64,000 bases of DNA from Microbacterium hydrocarbonoxydans (GCF_904831005.1 NZ_LR882982.1:930001-994000); one strand, 5' to 3'. Numbered from the stretch's first letter, positions 34,035 through 43,738 are shown. Numbers and translations are program-made. The notes: generated by a model not told the origin, from the letters alone.

Positions 34035-34675
34035 TGGCGTCGCTCGACAACGCGGCGCTGCTCGACTGGATCCGGCGGTTCCGTGACGTCATCGCCGAGA
34101 AGCGCGAATGGCTCACCGAGCTGGACTCGGCGATCGGCGACGCAGATCACGGCGCGAACATGGCGCGCGGCATGGATGCGGTCGTGGCGAAGCTCGACTC
34201 GGGCGTGCCCGACACGGTCGACGAACTGCTCAAGGCGGTCGGCATGACCCTGGTGAGTTCGGTCGGAGGAGCGAGCGGGCCCCTCTACGGCACGCTGTTC
34301 CTGCGCATGGGCATGGCCGCAGGACCCGTCACCGAACTCGACGGCGCCGGGCTGGGCGTCTCGCTGAGGGCAGGGCTCGACGGGATCGTGGCACGGGGCA
34401 AGGCCGAAGCCGGCGACAAGACCATGTTCGACGCGATGGCGCCTGCGGTGGATGCCTTCGACGCCGCGCTCGCCGCGGGGGGAGACCTCTCGGCAGCGAC
34501 CGAAGCGGCGGCAGAGGCTGCGGCGCGGGGCCGAGATGCCACAGAGCCGCTTGTCGCCCGCAAGGGTCGGGCGAGCTACCTGGGCGAGCGCAGCGCGGGG
34601 CATCTCGATCCCGGTGCCGCATCCACGACGCTGCTGTTCGAATCCCTCGCTCAGGCGACCGCGGAAACCCCCTGA
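34031..34675 (+). CDS. dhaL: Dihydroxyacetone kinase, ADP-binding subunit
   Basis: A 214-residue helical barrel. AIGDADHGANMARGM holds the Asp residues that bind Mg-ADP, and SVGGASGPLYGTLF is the phosphate-binding segment. DhaL holds ADP permanently as a cofactor that is rephosphorylated by DhaM. The ATG at 34031 overlaps dhaK by 4 bp; the ATG at 34034 immediately after it is equally possible. Confidence 0.94.
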   Translation: MMASLDNAALLDWIRRFRDVIAEKREWLTELDSAIGDADHGANMARGMDAVVAKLDSGVPDTVDELLKAVGMTLVSSVGGASGPLYGTLFLRMGMAAGPVTELDGAGLGVSLRAGLDGIVARGKAEAGDKTMFDAMAPAVDAFDAALAAGGDLSAATEAAAEAAARGRDATEPLVARKGRASYLGERSAGHLDPGAASTTLLFESLAQATAETP

Positions 34676-37140
34676 TGATCGGCATCGTCGCCGTCTCCCA
34701 CAGCGCTCGACTCGGGGAGGCGGCGCTGGAGCTCGCCCTGCAGATGGTGAACGGGGGGACAGCGCGTGTGCAGGTCGCGGCCGGAGCCGGAGCGGATGCC
34801 GATGGCACCCCGATCCTCGGAACCGATGCCGTCGCGGTCGCCGCGGCGATCGACGATCTCGCGGCAGAGTGCGACGGCGTGCTGGTGCTCATGGATCTCG
34901 GATCGGCGGTCTTGAGCGCTGAGCTCGCTCTGGAGCTCCGCGCGAGCGACGTGCCGGTGCGACTCGCGCCGGCACCGTTCGTGGAGGGTCTTCTCGCAGC
35001 CGTGGTGTCGGCCGCCGCCGGTGGGTCTCTCGACGACGTCGCGGAAGAGGCGGCGACGGCGCTGGCCGCGAAGACCGGCCAGCTCGGCGACCATTCGGTG
35101 GCCTCTGCTCCGGTCGAGGCCGCATCGACCGACCGGTCGGACGCCGTGACGCGCGTGGTCGTCGTGCGCAATCCGCTGGGGATCCATGCGAGGCCGGCGG
35201 CGCTGATCGCTGAGGTGTCGGCGGGCGTCGACATGCGGCTCCGGCGCCTTCCCGATGGGCCGGAGGCACCGGGGGCGAGCCTGTCGCGACTGCTGAGCCT
35301 CGGTGCCGGGCGCGGTGATGAGATCGAGCTGTCGGCACTCGGACCGGGCGCCGACGGAGCTCTCGACCGAGTGGTCGCGCTGTTCGACGACGGCTTCGGC
35401 GAGGGCACGGATGCGGTCGCCGTCGACGTCGACTCAGGGGAGATTCGAGGAGTCGAACCGGGTCTGGGATCCGGCGACGTGGCCCAGGCGGGAGACGTGC
35501 TGCATGGCCGCGGCGTGAGCCCGGGCAGGGTCGCGGCCCAGGCCGTGATCCTCGCCGCGCCGCTGCACGAGCCCGATCCGGATGAGGTCGTCGCGGTCGA
35601 CGCACGCGAGAGCGCGGTCTCTGCGATCGAACAGGCGGTCGAGGCGGTGGCCGACGAGCTGCGCGCCCGTGCCGCGGGGGCGACAGGTGAGGCGCGCGCG
35701 ATCCTGGAGGCATCTCGTCTGCTCGCCTCCGACCCCGAGCTGGTCGCCGAGGCGACCGAGCTCGTGCGGTCGAGAGGGCGCACCGCCGCGCGGGCGGTGT
35801 GGGAGACCGCGGTGGTGCACGAGAAGGGTCTCGCGGCTCTCGGCGGACGGGCGGCCGAGCGCGCGGCGGACATCCGCGACGCGCGCGATCGGATCATCGC
35901 GGAGATCCTCGGACTCGAGATGCCGGGTGTGCCCGAGCGCGATGAGCCTTTCATCCTGGTGGCGACCGACCTCGCGCCCGCAGACACCGCCGCCCTCGAC
36001 GGCGGCAGCTGCGTCGGGCTGGTCACCGAACAGGGCGGACCCACCTCGCACACGGCGATCATCGCCCGGTCGCTCGGCATCCCCGCGGTGGTCGGGGTGG
36101 TCGGCGCGACAGCGATCCGTCCGGGTGCGGTGGTCCTCGTCGACGGTGATCGGGGCGCGGTCGAGGTCGAGCCGAGCAGCTCACGCGTCGCCCAGGTGAG
36201 GACCGCGGCCGTCGTGGTGCCGTTCGAGGGCGAGGGCGTGCTCGCAGATGGACGCCGGATCGCACTGCTGGCGAACGTCGGGGGAGCCGCCGAGGCCGTT
36301 GTGGCTGCGGCGTCGGCGGCCGAGGGCGTGGGGCTGTTCCGCACCGAGTTCTGCTTCCTCGATCGCATGGACGCGCCCTCGGTCGACGAGCAGGTCGAGG
36401 CATACCGAGGAGTGCTTGCTGCGTTCTCCGGGCGGAAGGTCGTCGTGCGCACGCTCGATGCCGGCAGCGACAAGCCCCTGCCGTTCGCGAACTCCGATGT
36501 CGAGGCGAATCCTGCTCTGGGAGTCCGGGGCCTGCGCATCTCGCGTCGGTCGCCCGCGTTGCTCGACGACCAGCTGCGCGCGCTGGCGCTGGCTGCCGAC
36601 GCCGAGTCGGCGCTGGTCGAGGTGATGGCGCCGATGGTGGCCACGGTCGAGGAGGCGAGGGACTTCGCCGAACGCGCGCGACGGGCCGGACTCGACACCG
36701 TGGGGGTGATGATCGAGACGCCCTCGGCAGCGCTTCTCGCGTCGGAGATGCTCGAGGTCGTCGACTTCGTCAGCATCGGCACGAACGACCTCGCGCAGTA
36801 CACGCTGGCGGCGGATCGACTGCTCGGAGAGCTCGGTGATCTGAACGACCCCTGGCAGCCGGCGGTCTTGCGGCTGATCGGTTCGGCAGGCGCCGCAGGG
36901 CGTCGATGGAGTCTTCCCGTCGGCGTGTGCGGAGAGGCGGCTGCCGATCCCGAGCTCGCGCCGGTGCTGGTGGGGCTCGGCGTCACCTCGCTGTCGATGA
37001 CGTCTCGTGCCCTCGGCCGTGTCGCCGTCGCGCTCGCCGGCGCAACCGAAGCGCAGTGCCGTGAAGCGGCCGATGCCGCCCTGAAGGCCGTGACTGCCGC
37101 GGATGCCCGTGTCGCGGCGGCCGCGATCCTCGGTCAGTGA
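34675..37140 (+). CDS. dhaM: DhaM multiphosphoryl transfer protein: EIIA(Dha)-HPr-full-length enzyme I fusion
   Basis: An 821-residue three-module PTS protein. The EIIA-mannose-like N-terminus has phospho-His9 (AVSHSARLGEA). The HPr domain has His171 (NPLGIHARPA). A complete enzyme I has phospho-His459 (GGPTSHTAII), the PEP-site motifs GLFRTEFCF, VRTLDAGSDKP and IGTNDLAQYTLAADR, and the active-site Cys752 (GVCGEA). E. coli DhaM has only a truncated EI-like end, so this version could accept phosphate from PEP by itself. The start codon shares one base with the dhaL stop. A terminator follows 2 bp after the stop. Confidence 0.93.
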   Translation: MIGIVAVSHSARLGEAALELALQMVNGGTARVQVAAGAGADADGTPILGTDAVAVAAAIDDLAAECDGVLVLMDLGSAVLSAELALELRASDVPVRLAPAPFVEGLLAAVVSAAAGGSLDDVAEEAATALAAKTGQLGDHSVASAPVEAASTDRSDAVTRVVVVRNPLGIHARPAALIAEVSAGVDMRLRRLPDGPEAPGASLSRLLSLGAGRGDEIELSALGPGADGALDRVVALFDDGFGEGTDAVAVDVDSGEIRGVEPGLGSGDVAQAGDVLHGRGVSPGRVAAQAVILAAPLHEPDPDEVVAVDARESAVSAIEQAVEAVADELRARAAGATGEARAILEASRLLASDPELVAEATELVRSRGRTAARAVWETAVVHEKGLAALGGRAAERAADIRDARDRIIAEILGLEMPGVPERDEPFILVATDLAPADTAALDGGSCVGLVTEQGGPTSHTAIIARSLGIPAVVGVVGATAIRPGAVVLVDGDRGAVEVEPSSSRVAQVRTAAVVVPFEGEGVLADGRRIALLANVGGAAEAVVAAASAAEGVGLFRTEFCFLDRMDAPSVDEQVEAYRGVLAAFSGRKVVVRTLDAGSDKPLPFANSDVEANPALGVRGLRISRRSPALLDDQLRALALAADAESALVEVMAPMVATVEEARDFAERARRAGLDTVGVMIETPSAALLASEMLEVVDFVSIGTNDLAQYTLAADRLLGELGDLNDPWQPAVLRLIGSAGAAGRRWSLPVGVCGEAAADPELAPVLVGLGVTSLSMTSRALGRVAVALAGATEAQCREAADAALKAVTAADARVAAAAILGQ

Positions 37141-37142
37141 CC

Positions 37143-37180
37143 GATGGCGGTCCGGTCGGGTGATCGACCGGACCGCCATC
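37143..37180. terminator. Bidirectional terminator between dhaM and the MHS transporter
   Basis: The 15-bp arms at 37143-37157 and 37166-37180 are perfectly complementary with an 8-nt loop. It sits between convergent stops and has no T-run. Confidence 0.85.
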
Positions 37181-37199
37181 GACCTTCATGCTCGATCGA

Positions 37200-38519
37200 T
37201 CAGGCGTGCAGATCGACGCCCTTCGTCTCCTTGACCATCGATACGCCGACGAGCGAGATCAGAGCTGCGACGGCGATGTAGACACCGATGGTCCACGCTG
37301 CCTGGAACTGGTTCATCAGGGTCTCCGCGATCATCGGCGCGAAGGCCCCGCCGAGGATGGCGCCCAGCGCGTATCCGATCGAGACGCCTGAATACCGCAC
37401 GTTCGCGGGGAACATCTCTGCGTAGAGCGCGGCCTGCGGGCCGTACGAGAGACCGAGCGCGAAGGTCATCACGAACAGAGCGACGAAGTACCAGAAGATG
37501 TTCGCCGTATCGATCAGGAACCACATGGGCACCGCCCAGACCGCCAGTGCGATGTATCCGATCTGGAAGGTGCGGACTCGGCCGAGGCGATCAGACAGAT
37601 GACCTCCCCAGAGGGTGAAGACGAGCCATCCGAAGGACGCGAGTGTGGTGGCCAGCAGCACGGGAGGACGCTCCATGCCCAGTGTGGTGACGGCATAGGT
37701 GGCGAAGAACGCGATGAGCAGGTAGCCGGCGGCGTTGTTGCCGATGAAGATCAGAGCCGTGAGTACGACCTGCTTGGTGTTCTTGCGGAACAGGCGACCG
37801 AGCGGTGCCGAGGCCTCCTGGCGGCGACGACGGAGGTCTTCGAAGACGGGGCTCTCGTCGACCGCGCGCCTGATCACGTAACCGACGGCGATCAGCACGA
37901 TCGACAGGAGGAACGGGATGCGCCATCCCCAGGCGAGGAAGGCCTCGGGTGACATCGAGCTCGTCAGCACCCAGAGCGTGGCGGTCGCGAGGATCATGCC
38001 GATGGGCACGCCGATCTGCGGGAACGCGCCGAAGAGGCCGCGCCGGTTGTTCGGTGCGTGTTCGACCGCCATCAGCGCCGCACCGCCCCACTCGCCACCC
38101 GCCGAGAATCCCTGCAGGATGCGCAGCACGATCAGCAGTATCGGTGCCGCGACACCGATGGCCGCGTAGGTCGGGAGCACTCCGATCAGAGAGGTGGAGA
38201 GCCCCATCATCACGAGCGTGAAGACCAGCATCTTCTTGCGACCCAGCTTGTCGCCGAGGTGCCCGGCGATGATGGCCCCGAGTGGGCGGAAGAGGAACGA
38301 GATGCCGATCGTGGCGAACGACAGGACCTGCGCGAATCCCTTGTTCTCCTCGGCGATCGGTGCCAGGAACAGCGGGGCGAGGACGAGACCCGCGGCCTGG
38401 GCGTAGATGAAGAAGTCGTACCACTCGATCGAGGTGCCGACCAGCGTGCTGGCGAGCACTCGTCTCTCCTCGGCGGGCATTCGTGCCGTCGAACTGCGGG
38501 GGGATACTGCTGACGTCAT
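37200..38519 (-). CDS. MFS transporter, MHS family; candidate phenylacetate importer
   Basis: A 439-residue polytopic protein with the MHS signature TSIEWYDFFIYAQA in TM1 and RPLGAIIAGHLGDKLGRKK after TM2. The ATG at 38519 is supported by GGAG 6 nt upstream; the ATG at 38531 lacks a ribosome-binding site. It is closely similar in layout to the MHS gene at 3703. A near-perfect PaaR box (38576-38597) lies 57 bp upstream, placing the gene in the phenylacetate regulon. Import of phenylacetate or a similar aromatic acid is therefore the best inference. It is not physically in the paa operons. Confidence 0.87.
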   Translation of the reverse strand: MTSAVSPRSSTARMPAEERRVLASTLVGTSIEWYDFFIYAQAAGLVLAPLFLAPIAEENKGFAQVLSFATIGISFLFRPLGAIIAGHLGDKLGRKKMLVFTLVMMGLSTSLIGVLPTYAAIGVAAPILLIVLRILQGFSAGGEWGGAALMAVEHAPNNRRGLFGAFPQIGVPIGMILATATLWVLTSSMSPEAFLAWGWRIPFLLSIVLIAVGYVIRRAVDESPVFEDLRRRRQEASAPLGRLFRKNTKQVVLTALIFIGNNAAGYLLIAFFATYAVTTLGMERPPVLLATTLASFGWLVFTLWGGHLSDRLGRVRTFQIGYIALAVWAVPMWFLIDTANIFWYFVALFVMTFALGLSYGPQAALYAEMFPANVRYSGVSIGYALGAILGGAFAPMIAETLMNQFQAAWTIGVYIAVAALISLVGVSMVKETKGVDLHA

Positions 38520-38575
38520 GGCGAACTCCATTGTTCTGAGGGCGGGGGATGAGCGACGCTGCGTCGCGTCGGGTC

Positions 38576-38597
38576 ACTTACCGAATGATCGGTCAGT
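38576..38597. promoter_or_regulatory. Near-perfect PaaR box upstream of the MHS transporter
   Basis: ACTTACCGAAT followed by GATCGGTCAGT matches the recalled PaaR half-sites ACTnACCGnnC / GnnCGGTnAGT at all defined positions but one (C to T at the centre). It is the best match of the three in the window. Confidence 0.8.
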
Positions 38598-38767
38598 AAT
38601 GGACGATGCTAGCGCAGACATCACCGTCGGGGAAGATATGCGGATCTCGGCATGCGATTGCTCTCGTTCTGATCTCGACATGTCCGCGCCTCTCGACGAC
38701 GACCGTCGAGCGCCCTACTGTCGCCACAGGGGCGTCGCACGCGGCGTGGAAAGAACCGGAGGAACTC

Positions 38768-40054
38768 ATGACCATGAATCGCTCGCGACGACTCACAGCG
38801 GCAGTGGCGATCATCGGGATCGCCGCGGTCGCAGCCTTGGCCGCGTGCGCGCCCGGCACTCAGGGATCCCCGTCACCCGAGCCTTCTCCCGCGCCGGCGA
38901 CCACTGCTCCCGCCCCGTACAGCGGGCCGATCGTGTTCGTCGGGGACGAACTCGGCTCCTTCGCGCTGACCCCCGAGGAGATCTCGGGGATCGTGCCCGA
39001 GGCGACCGACATCACAGAGGTGTCGCCCGTGCTCGAGCAGGTGTCGGACGGAGGGGGCGCGATGGCGGTCCCTGCGATCTGCGAAACGTTCTACGTGGAG
39101 CAGTCCCTCGGGTCCGTCGGGGCGAGGGCGATCGACTGGACGGTGCCTGCCGACCCCGAGTACGGATTCGGGCGACTGCTCGTCTTGCAGTTCGCCGATG
39201 AGGCGCAGGCGCAGACGCGCATGGATCAACTGCTGCAGGCGGCGCAGCAGTGCGCCGAGTTCACGAAGGACGGACCCGTCTCCTTCGACGCGGTGATCCC
39301 CGAGGCCTCCGGCGATGCGCGAGGCTTTGCCGGAACCCTCGTCGATGCAGGGCTCGGCTGGCAGTCCTTCGGCGCCTTCGCCTCGACGGGGAATGTGATC
39401 GTGCAGCTCTGGCAGCCGTTCAGCGGCGATCGTGCGTTCGACGCCGATGCGGCAGCGACGCTCCTGCAGGCGCGTGCCGACGAGGCTCGTCAGGGGCTCG
39501 TGGAACAGCTCACCGCGAACCCGCCCGTCGCCGAGGAGGACCCTTCGGAGGACCCCGGTGACGTCTGGAGCGACTGGCAGATCGGTGTCGGCGGAGTCGG
39601 TCCGCTGCGCCTCGGGGACGAACTCGTCTCAGCGCTCGAGGCCTCGGGCGCTGACGAGATCGTCGAACCCGCGTTCGAGGGCGGACCCTGGGTGCTCGTG
39701 CACCCCGACGCGACCGGATCGATCCAGGTGCAGCCTGTCGACGGCGCCGACGCTGTGCAGTCGATCACGGTCGGGAACGCGCGCACTCTGGACGAGGCGG
39801 AGCAGGACGGCGCGGCGCTGCCGGCGCGTGGCGATGTGCGAGTCGGTGATCCCGTCTCAGAGGCGATCGCCGCATTCCCCGGCGGCACGATCGTCGACGT
39901 GGCGTCTTCCGGTGACGACTACTACGAGATCGCGACCCGTGACGGACAGGTGTTCCTTTTCCAGTCGGACCGCGACGTGGTGGATCAGGCGGCGACGATC
40001 GTGGGAATCACGGTCGAGGACGCGACGGCACGCAAGCCGCTGCTCTTCGGCTGA
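38768..40054 (+). CDS. Secreted lipoprotein of unknown function
   Basis: 428 residues. The signal sequence (MTMNRSRR then a hydrophobic stretch) ends in a lipobox ALAAC with the lipidated Cys near residue 27. A Pro/Ser/Thr-rich linker (GSPSPEPSPAPATTAPAP) leads to an acidic extracellular portion. It has an early sensor-like region (to about 240) and a second domain after an acidic EEDPSEDPGD linker. GGAGG lies 5 nt before the ATG at 38768. No family was recognised, and the neighbours give no functional hint. It is convergent with the bkd E2 gene. Confidence 0.8.
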   Translation: MTMNRSRRLTAAVAIIGIAAVAALAACAPGTQGSPSPEPSPAPATTAPAPYSGPIVFVGDELGSFALTPEEISGIVPEATDITEVSPVLEQVSDGGGAMAVPAICETFYVEQSLGSVGARAIDWTVPADPEYGFGRLLVLQFADEAQAQTRMDQLLQAAQQCAEFTKDGPVSFDAVIPEASGDARGFAGTLVDAGLGWQSFGAFASTGNVIVQLWQPFSGDRAFDADAAATLLQARADEARQGLVEQLTANPPVAEEDPSEDPGDVWSDWQIGVGGVGPLRLGDELVSALEASGADEIVEPAFEGGPWVLVHPDATGSIQVQPVDGADAVQSITVGNARTLDEAEQDGAALPARGDVRVGDPVSEAIAAFPGGTIVDVASSGDDYYEIATRDGQVFLFQSDRDVVDQAATIVGITVEDATARKPLLFG

Positions 40055-40083
40055 TGTTCCGGGGCGACGCAGCCCGACGAGCC

Positions 40084-41466
40084 TCAGACCTTCCCGAACG
40101 CGCGCAGCGGATGCTCGATCAGTTCGGCGACCCGGCGCAGGAAGCTCGCTGCGTACCCGCCGTCGCACACGCGGTGATCGAACACCAGTGACAACTGAGC
40201 GATGCGACGGGCGACGATCTGCCCCTCGACCACCCAGGGGCGTTCGATGATGCGACCGATCCCGAGGATCGCGACGTCGGGGTGATTGATGATCGCGGCT
40301 GAGCCGTCGACGCCGAGCCCGCCGTAGTTGTTCAGCGTGAAAGTCGATCCACGCAGGCGCTCAGGGGGCGTCGTCCCTGAGCGCGCCGACGCCGACAACT
40401 CGCGCAGCGCGCGGTCGAGCTGCTCGACGGTGAGCTCGTGCGCCCTCTGGATCACGGGCACCATCAGGCCGCGTTCCGTGTCGGCGGCCACGCCCAGATT
40501 GATGCCGTCGAAAGAGATGATCTCCGATGCGTCGTCGCTGAGGCGCGAGGCGAGAACCGGGTGCTCCTCGAGCGCGAGGACGACGAAGCGTGAGAGCAGA
40601 GCGGTGAGTGAAGGGGCGCTGCCGCCGGCCGGAACCATCTGAGCACGCAGGTTCCAGAGGTCGGTGGCGTCGACATCGACCCAGACGGTGGCCTCGGGGA
40701 TCTCGGAGCGGCTGCGGGTCAGCCGCGCGCTCACCGTCTTTCGCAGCGACGACATCCGCTCGCGGGAGACCACGGCGAGTCCGTCGACGCGCTCGGCGCT
40801 CGAGCCGTGCGGCTCTCGGTCGGAACGACGGTGCTGAGCGGCCGCTCCGTCGACCGCATCGTCGACCGCGGCGGCCAGCACGTCGGCGCGAGTGACGGCG
40901 CCGTCATGGCCGGTGGGGGTGATGGCGTGCACATCGAGGCCGAGATCGCGGGCGAGACGCCGCACGAGAGGCGAGCGCACCGCGACGGGCCGTCGCGCCG
41001 ATGCATCTGAGCGACCGTCGTCACGGATCTCCGCTGGTGCTGGCGTCGCCTTGGGGCGCCGCCGACCCGCGGCGCCGCGCTCCGAAGTGCCGTAGCCGAT
41101 CAGGACGTTGCCGGATCCCGCCCGCTCCTCCTCGCGGTACGCCTCGTGCTCCGCGCCGCCCGCGCGGATGCGGAGGTCGGCATCCGCGTCGGGAGCGTCG
41201 GCCGACGAGGAGCTGTCGCGATCCGCGACCTCGAGGACCGGCGCACCGACATCGATCGTGTCGCCGGGTTCTCCGTGCAGCGCGGTCACGACCCCCGCGA
41301 AGGGCGATGGCAGCTCGACGATGCTCTTGGCGGTCTCGACCTCGGCGATCGCCTGATCGGTGACGATGGTGTCGCCGACGGACACCAGCCACTGCACGAG
41401 CCCCGCTTCGGTGAGGCCCTCGCCGAGGTCGGGGAGACGGAACACTCGTCCGGTCAGTGCAGTCAT
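40084..41466 (-). CDS. bkdC: Branched-chain 2-oxoacid dehydrogenase E2 (dihydrolipoyl acyltransferase)
   Basis: 460 residues. One lipoyl domain (about 5-80) carries the lipoylated Lys in VETAKSIVELPSP. The peripheral-subunit-binding domain lies around VRSPLVRRLARDLGLDVHAI. The C-terminal catalytic domain (about 230-460) contains DHRVCDGGYAASF with the catalytic His. It transfers the acyl group to CoA. Its ATG overlaps the E1-beta stop by 4 bp. No E3 gene accompanies it. Confidence 0.9.
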   Translation of the reverse strand: MTALTGRVFRLPDLGEGLTEAGLVQWLVSVGDTIVTDQAIAEVETAKSIVELPSPFAGVVTALHGEPGDTIDVGAPVLEVADRDSSSSADAPDADADLRIRAGGAEHEAYREEERAGSGNVLIGYGTSERGAAGRRRPKATPAPAEIRDDGRSDASARRPVAVRSPLVRRLARDLGLDVHAITPTGHDGAVTRADVLAAAVDDAVDGAAAQHRRSDREPHGSSAERVDGLAVVSRERMSSLRKTVSARLTRSRSEIPEATVWVDVDATDLWNLRAQMVPAGGSAPSLTALLSRFVVLALEEHPVLASRLSDDASEIISFDGINLGVAADTERGLMVPVIQRAHELTVEQLDRALRELSASARSGTTPPERLRGSTFTLNNYGGLGVDGSAAIINHPDVAILGIGRIIERPWVVEGQIVARRIAQLSLVFDHRVCDGGYAASFLRRVAELIEHPLRAFGKV

Positions 41467-42491
41467 GACTCGTCCTCCCAGTGCAGCGAGTCGATCGCAT
41501 CGAGCACCCGATCGACGTCGGGCAGGTACCAGTGCTCCAGCTTGGGTGGGGCATAGGGGGTGTCGAAACCGGTGACGCGGCGCACCGGAGCTTCGAGGTA
41601 CTCGAAACAGCGCTCGAACACGCGCGCCTGGATCTCGGACGCCACGCTCGCGTAGCCGGGCGCCTCGGCGATCACGACGGCCCGCCCCGTCGAGCGCACC
41701 GCGGCGGTCACGGTCGCATCGTCGAACGGAGACAGGGAACGGATGTCGACGACCTGCACGCTGCGCCCTTCGGATGCTGCGACCTCAGCCACCTCCAGCG
41801 CGAGCGGCACCGACGCCCCGTAGGCGAGCAGGGTGACGTCGACGCCCTCGCGGGCGATGCGGGCGGTGCCGATCTCGGCGGCGACCGACGTGTCTACCTC
41901 GCCCTTCGTCCAATAGAGCTTCTTGGGCTCGAGGAAGATCACCGGGTCGGGCGACGCGATCGCCGCGCGCAGAAGCGAGTATGCGTCCTGCGGCGTCGAC
42001 GGGCTCACCACCGTGAGTCCCGGCGTGTGGGCGTAGTAGGCCTCGGAGGAGTCGCAGTGGTGTTCGACGCCGCCGATGCCGCCGCCGAACGGGATGCGGA
42101 TCACGAGCGGCATCCGCACCGCGCCCCGCGTGCGATTGCCGAGCTTCGCGACGTGGCTGACGATCTGCTCGAACGCGGGCAGGGCGAACGCGTCGAACTG
42201 CAGTTCGACCACGGGACGCATGCCGTTCATCGCCATGCCGACGGCTGTGCCGACGATGCCGGATTCGGCGAGCGGGGTGTCGAAGCAGCGGTCCTCGCCG
42301 AACCGCGCCGTGAGTCCGTCGGTGATGCGGAACACGCCGCCGAGCGCTCCGACGTCCTCGCCGAAGACGACGACCTCGGGATCGCTCTCGATCGCGTCCG
42401 CGAGCGCGAGGTTCAGGGCGGCGGCCATGCTCAGGGTCGACACGGTCGGCGCGTGCGTGTCGGTACGCAGGTCGTCGTGGGCGATGGTCAT
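41463..42491 (-). CDS. bkdB: Branched-chain 2-oxoacid dehydrogenase E1 beta
   Basis: 342 residues with the transketolase-like pyrimidine-binding fold: FGEDVGALGGVFRIT, DTPLAESGIVGTAVGMA and PFGGGIGGVEHHCDSSEAYYAHTPGL. The His of the EHHCDS segment and the branched-chain-type residues favour BCKDH over pyruvate dehydrogenase. The ATG at 42491 has AGGAG close upstream and overlaps the E1-alpha stop by 4 bp. Confidence 0.9.
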   Translation of the reverse strand: MTIAHDDLRTDTHAPTVSTLSMAAALNLALADAIESDPEVVVFGEDVGALGGVFRITDGLTARFGEDRCFDTPLAESGIVGTAVGMAMNGMRPVVELQFDAFALPAFEQIVSHVAKLGNRTRGAVRMPLVIRIPFGGGIGGVEHHCDSSEAYYAHTPGLTVVSPSTPQDAYSLLRAAIASPDPVIFLEPKKLYWTKGEVDTSVAAEIGTARIAREGVDVTLLAYGASVPLALEVAEVAASEGRSVQVVDIRSLSPFDDATVTAAVRSTGRAVVIAEAPGYASVASEIQARVFERCFEYLEAPVRRVTGFDTPYAPPKLEHWYLPDVDRVLDAIDSLHWEDES

Positions 42492-43588
42492 CGTGCTCCT
42501 CCGGTGGTCTCGTGCGTGCGCTCGATCTCGCCACGGAGCATCTGCCACTGCTCCTCGCGCTGAGGCGACCTCTGCTCCGTCACGAAGCGGAAGAGGTCTT
42601 CGGGGTCGATGTCGGCGTCGGCGTTGAGGGCTTCGCGCATCGCGGCGGCGATCCGCTCCGCTCCCGCGGCGTACTCGGCCTCGAGGTCATCGGTGAGGAC
42701 GCTCGAGCGACGGAGATGCGCGCGCAGTCGTGTCAGCGGATCACGGGCGACCCAGGCCTGCACCTCCTCCCGCTCGCGGTAGCGGGTGTCGTCGTCGGCG
42801 TTCGTGTGCGCCTGCATCCGATAGGTGTGCGCCTCGACCAGCGTCGGACCGCCGCCCGAACGCGCGTGCTCGACGGCCTCGCCGAGCACGGCGAGCACAG
42901 CGGCGACGTCGTTGCCGTCGACGCGTCGGCCCGGCATGCCGTAGCCGATGGCCTTGTGCGCGAGAGAGGGGGCGGCGGTCTGGCGACTGAGCGGCACCGA
43001 GATCGCGAACCCGTTGTTCTGCACGAGGAACACGACGGGGACGTGGAAGACGGCGGCGAAGTTCATAGCCTCGTGGAAGTCGCCCTCACTGGTCGCGCCA
43101 TCTCCGCACAGGGCGAGCACGACAGTGCGCTCTCCCCGTTTCTTCGCCGCGTACGCGAAGCCGACGGCGTGCAGCAGCTGCGTCGCGAGGGGAGTCGCCT
43201 GCGGGGCGACACGGTGAGCGCGCACGTCGTAGCCGGAGTGCCAGTCGCCCTTGAGGAGCACCATCGCCTCTGCCGGCGCGACCCCGCGAGCGATGACCGC
43301 CACCGAGTCGCGATAGGTCGGGAAGAGCCAGTCGCCGTCGGCGAGTGCGAGCGCGGCGCCGATCTGGCACGCCTCCTGGCCATGCGACGACGGATAGACG
43401 GCAAGGCGTCCCTGGCGCACGAGGGCGCCGGCCTGGTCGTTGATGCGGCGTCCCTCGACCAGGCCTCGGTATGCGGCCAGGAGCGATGCGTCGTCGGGCA
43501 TGGCGTGTCGGTCGTCGTACACGGCCATGCCGTCGGGATCGATGAGCTGCACCGCCGTGTCGCGCGGGAGCAGAGTCGCGTGGTCCAT
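42488..43588 (-). CDS. bkdA: Branched-chain 2-oxoacid dehydrogenase E1 alpha
   Basis: 366 residues. The ThDP/Mg motif is CGDGATSEGDFHEAMN...VFLVQNNGFAIS, with RTHRxxD-like surroundings (THRMQAHTNADDDTRYR) at the substrate end. AAGGAGG lies 7 nt before the ATG at 43588. It is the first gene of the bkd operon and decarboxylates the 2-oxoacids of Val, Leu and Ile. It is divergent from the Lrp/AsnC gene 150 bp away, a typical regulator for this operon. Confidence 0.9.
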   Translation of the reverse strand: MDHATLLPRDTAVQLIDPDGMAVYDDRHAMPDDASLLAAYRGLVEGRRINDQAGALVRQGRLAVYPSSHGQEACQIGAALALADGDWLFPTYRDSVAVIARGVAPAEAMVLLKGDWHSGYDVRAHRVAPQATPLATQLLHAVGFAYAAKKRGERTVVLALCGDGATSEGDFHEAMNFAAVFHVPVVFLVQNNGFAISVPLSRQTAAPSLAHKAIGYGMPGRRVDGNDVAAVLAVLGEAVEHARSGGGPTLVEAHTYRMQAHTNADDDTRYREREEVQAWVARDPLTRLRAHLRRSSVLTDDLEAEYAAGAERIAAAMREALNADADIDPEDLFRFVTEQRSPQREEQWQMLRGEIERTHETTGGAR

Positions 43589-43738
43589 CGTTCGCCCTCC
43601 TTGCCGAACCTGATGAGGCCAGCATGCGCCCTGCGTGACACACGTCCAAGGACTGTCGACGGATCATGGACGATTGCACGGATGCTGGCGCTCACGGTGG
43701 CGAAATGTCAGAATTCCGTATCGGGACGAAGGAGTGCC

